Shown: in pieces, positions 23,351 through 23,394 of the stretch
Numbering within the stretch: the first letter of the stretch is position 1
Layout: each line of letters starts with the position of its first letter
Assembly (NCBI GenBank): GCA_902477645.1
Contig: CABSIA010000030.1
Location: 1 to 23,394 of the forward strand
Origin: an uncultured Prevotella sp.
GTDB taxonomy: Bacteria; Bacteroidota; Bacteroidia; Bacteroidales; Bacteroidaceae
DNA: 23,394 nucleotides
Direction of reading: 5' to 3'
The notes under the pieces: generated by a model
Databases searched by the model: none
The model's input: the letters and a program-made list of their open reading frames with translations, nothing else
What the model was told of the DNA's origin: nothing
Program-made: the position numbers and the translations under genes

Positions 23351-23394
23351 AGATCGGAAGAGCGTCGTGTAGGGAAAGAGTGTAGATCTCGGTG
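23351..23394. other. Illumina adapter sequence left on the contig end
   Basis: From AGATCGGAAGAGCGTCGTGT at 23351 to GATCTCGGTG at the end, the sequence matches from memory, over all 44 bases, the reverse complement of the TruSeq universal adapter. It is synthetic, not genomic. An apparent plus-strand reading frame across it ends EIGRASCRERV, a known mark of adapter read-through in protein databases. Confidence 0.97.

Noticed and set aside
23104..23385. Plus-strand open frame of 93 codons at the right end
   Set aside because: It overlaps the DUF2490 coding sequence in antisense and its C-terminus (EIGRASCRERV) is translated adapter.

Overview
The window looks like one end of a metagenomic or draft-genome contig from a Bacteroidales bacterium, most likely Prevotella-like. 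The evidence is lineage-specific: -7 boxes of the Bacteroidetes form TAnnTTTG lie upstream of most operons (two with a well-spaced TTTG -33 box), two exported proteins carry C-terminal tails of the type IX secretion system (T9SS) kind, a lipoprotein has an acidic Asp run just after its lipobox Cys, and there is an Oar-type TonB-dependent receptor, a membrane pyrophosphatase, a C10 (streptopain-like) protease and several GH2/GH35 glycosidases. The genus cannot be fixed from the sequence alone.

Layout. Positions 1-1441 (minus strand): a T9SS cargo protein with a tail-spike-type chaperone domain, followed 26 bases downstream by an exported protein cut by the left edge. 1835-4264 (minus): a secreted GH35 beta-galactosidase with a C-terminal discoidin-like domain, transcribed alone and closed by a strong terminator. 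4466-9398 (minus): a two-gene operon of an Oar-like TonB receptor and a surface-type lipoprotein with three OB-fold repeats. 9399-10065: a long divergent intergenic region with an unusual array of three 17-base palindromes at an exact 23-base period. 10066-12270 (plus): K+-dependent membrane pyrophosphatase. 12325-12395 (minus): tRNA-Gln(CUG), sharing one bidirectional terminator with the pyrophosphatase gene. 12530-15424 (minus): a 964-residue C10 cysteine protease. 15571-21136 (minus): an apparent operon of a DUF805 membrane protein, a second GH35 enzyme and a GH2 enzyme. 21443-21817 (plus): RidA. 21947-22900 (plus): an Rpn/PD-(D/E)XK family protein behind a leader with two mutually exclusive hairpins. 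23071-23350 (minus): the C-terminal end of a DUF2490-type outer membrane protein.

The last 44 bases (23351-23394) are not genomic. They match the reverse complement of the Illumina TruSeq universal adapter, so the right end is an assembly artefact and the last gene is truncated there.

Taken together the genes describe a glycan- and protein-degrading cell with an elaborate surface: secreted glycosidases acting on beta-galactosides, a secreted protease, outer-membrane uptake, and pyrophosphate-driven ion pumping. I see no prophage, CRISPR array, insertion sequence or defence island. No clearly new multi-gene system is visible. The best leads are the palindrome array at 9709-9861, the triple-OB lipoprotein with its receptor, the operator-like inverted repeat at 1504-1535, and the alternative-fold leader at 21847-21923.
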